Shown: one piece after another, positions 14,758 through 15,901 of the stretch
Layout: each line of letters opens with the position of its first letter
Position numbering within the stretch: position 1 is the first letter of the stretch
Assembly (NCBI GenBank): GCA_030917985.1
Contig: JAUPTR010000382.1
Location: 1-15,901, forward strand
DNA length: 15,901 nt
Direction of reading: 5' to 3'
Source: Pseudomonadota bacterium
GTDB lineage: Bacteria; Pseudomonadota; Gammaproteobacteria; Burkholderiales; SCOH01
Notes under the pieces: generated by a model
What the model was told of the DNA's origin: nothing
What the model saw: the letters and a program-made list of their open reading frames with translations, nothing else
Database searches by the model: none
Made by a program: the position numbers and the translations under genes

Positions 14758-15830
14758 TGAGTTCACCTGAAACGGCGCAAGCCGCCAGCAGCACTGAAAC
14801 GGTTGCCAACAGCGTGCCGGCGCCGGCCGAGAGTGCACCCGCTGCCTCTGTTTTGCCGCCGCCCTTGTGGCGCCAGCCTGCAATGTGGCTTGGCGGCGTG
14901 GCCTTGCTGGCGGTGGCTGCACAATGGCTCTACACCAAACAGCATCTGGCGGCATTGCAGCTGGAGGCCGGCAGTTTCAACAAGGAAAGCCGGCAAATTG
15001 CCGACCGCAACAGCGAGCTGGCGCAGCAGCTGCAAACCCGGCTGGCTGTGCTGGAGAGCAAATTCAACGAAAGCCAGAGCCAGCAACTGGCGCTGCAGGC
15101 GATGTATCAGGAACTCTCGCGCGACAGCGACGAAACCTCGCTGGCCGATGTCGAGCAAGCACTCGAGCTGGCCGACCAGCAACTGCAACTGGCGGGCAAT
15201 GTGCGCGCCGCACTGATTTCGCTGCAGAACATCGAACAGCGGCTGCAAACCAGCCACAAACCACACTGGATTGCGATTCGTCGCGCCGTTGCCAGCGATA
15301 CCGACACCCTGAAAAAGGCCCCGTTTGTTGATACCGTGGGCATCAGCGTCAAAATCGACAGCCTGGTGAACGCCGTCGATAAACTGCCGCTGGTGGTGGA
15401 AAAGCCGCACCCCAAAGCCAGCGCAAAAACCGGACAGCCGGTAGAGCAAAGCTGGCTGTCGCAGATTGCTGCAGATATCTGGAACGACCTGAAAAACCTG
15501 ATCCGGGTGCGGCGCCTGGAGCGGCAGGAGCCGCTGCTGTTGTCGCCAGAGCAGTCTTTCTTCCTGCGCGAAAACCTCAAACTGCGGTTGCTGGACGCAC
15601 GCATGGCCAATCTGCAGCGTGACGGCACCACCTTCAAAACCGATATTCGCGCCGCCAACGACTATATCGAACGTTATTTCGACATCAGCTCGCCGGCCAC
15701 CCAGCGTTTTGCCAACGGCCTGCGCCAGTTGCTGCAAACCGAAATCACCATCCAGATGCCAACCCTGGCGGGCAGCCTGCAAGCGGTGCGTGATGCCAAG
15801 CTGAGCAACGAAAAAGTGGTGCCAAAGTGA
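14757..15830 (+). CDS. hemX: HemX family membrane protein
   Basis: The protein has 357 residues from ATG 14757, which overlaps the hemD stop by one base. An Ala/Pro/Ser-rich cytoplasmic leader (1-37) precedes one membrane span at about 42-59. A Gln/Leu-rich coiled coil follows (about 65-135), then a folded C-terminal part with RRLERQEPLLLSPEQSFFLRENL (about 261-283), the most conserved HemX stretch. The family is often labelled uroporphyrin-III C-methyltransferase, but no SAM-dependent methyltransferase domain is visible. Its biochemical role is unsettled; a scaffold for membrane-side haem synthesis is plausible. The stop overlaps the hemY start. Confidence 0.92.
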   Translation: MSSPETAQAASSTETVANSVPAPAESAPAASVLPPPLWRQPAMWLGGVALLAVAAQWLYTKQHLAALQLEAGSFNKESRQIADRNSELAQQLQTRLAVLESKFNESQSQQLALQAMYQELSRDSDETSLADVEQALELADQQLQLAGNVRAALISLQNIEQRLQTSHKPHWIAIRRAVASDTDTLKKAPFVDTVGISVKIDSLVNAVDKLPLVVEKPHPKASAKTGQPVEQSWLSQIAADIWNDLKNLIRVRRLERQEPLLLSPEQSFFLRENLKLRLLDARMANLQRDGTTFKTDIRAANDYIERYFDISSPATQRFANGLRQLLQTEITIQMPTLAGSLQAVRDAKLSNEKVVPK

Positions 15831-15901
15831 GGGCGCTGCTGTTATTGCTGGCATTTTGCACCGCAGCAGTGGCGCTGACATTGCTGATGCAGGTGAAAGA
15901 T
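15827..15901 (+). CDS. hemY: HemY family protein, N-terminal fragment
   Basis: GTG 15827 overlaps the hemX stop codon (GTGA) and opens a frame that runs off the window after 25 codons. The visible part, MRALLLLLAFCTAAVALTLL followed by a charged turn, is the first membrane span expected at the start of the proteobacterial TPR-containing HemY protein. Identification rests on this hydrophobic start plus its fixed place after hemX; the GYV-type motif and TPR repeats are beyond the edge. It is not the unrelated protoporphyrinogen oxidase also named HemY. Confidence 0.8.
   Translation, partial: MRALLLLLAFCTAAVALTLLMQVKD

Noticed and set aside
13091..14809. 572-codon open frame on the minus strand
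   Set aside because: It is antisense to hemC and hemD, which have full sets of family motifs or operon context. Its composition is Arg/Ala/Gln-rich, as expected of a shadow frame.
14763..15881. 372-codon open frame on the minus strand
   Set aside because: It lies antisense to hemX, is rich in Gln and Leu mirrored from the coiled coil, and shows no motif or ribosome site.

Overview
The window comes from a Gram-negative proteobacterium. It carries Kdo transferase and heptosyltransferase I for lipopolysaccharide (LPS) core, the C5-pathway enzyme HemL, HemJ-type protoporphyrinogen oxidase, and a hemC-hemD-hemX-hemY operon, a combination typical of beta- and gammaproteobacteria. I cannot settle the class from sequence alone. 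Most of the window is dense, ordinary chromosomal coding sequence. The left half and the 3732-4282 gap look AT-richer than the hemC-hemY end.

Layout. 1-292 (-) is the N-terminal part of a response-regulator receiver domain, cut by the window edge. It is divergent from a GAF-PAS sensory protein (497-1486, +) that has no output domain. 1522-3731 (-) is a translationally coupled waaC-waaA pair for LPS inner core. A 551-base AT-rich gap with a perfect DnaA box precedes a two-gene + strand unit (4283-6048): a WaaE-like glycosyltransferase and a UDP-glucuronate 4-epimerase. That unit converges on thiD-thiE (6087-7536, -), and the two sides share one hairpin terminator that contains the thiE stop codon. 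From 7608 a + strand unit encodes rubredoxin, an M48 metalloprotease lipoprotein, HemJ and HemL, and ends at a good terminator (10391-10424).

10517-11712 holds two poorly characterised + strand genes: an Arg-rich protein with an internal 12-residue repeat, and a protein joining an MshEN-like cytoplasmic module to a membrane or signal segment and an exported tail. 11780-12880 (-) encodes a CPxC-knuckle protein and an exported cupredoxin. Between them lies a striking nested inverted repeat ending in eight T residues. 13049-15901 is the hemC-hemD-hemX-hemY operon, with hemY cut by the right edge.

How they work together. waaA, waaC, the WaaE-like transferase and the epimerase (source of UDP-galacturonate) fit one LPS inner-core pathway. 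HemL, HemC, HemD and HemJ cover several steps from glutamate-1-semialdehyde to protoporphyrin IX, with HemX and HemY as membrane partners. I see no CRISPR array, tRNA, rRNA, transposase, phage gene or clear defence system. The best candidates for something undescribed are the nested inverted repeat at 12354-12453 and the chimeric protein at 11008-11712.
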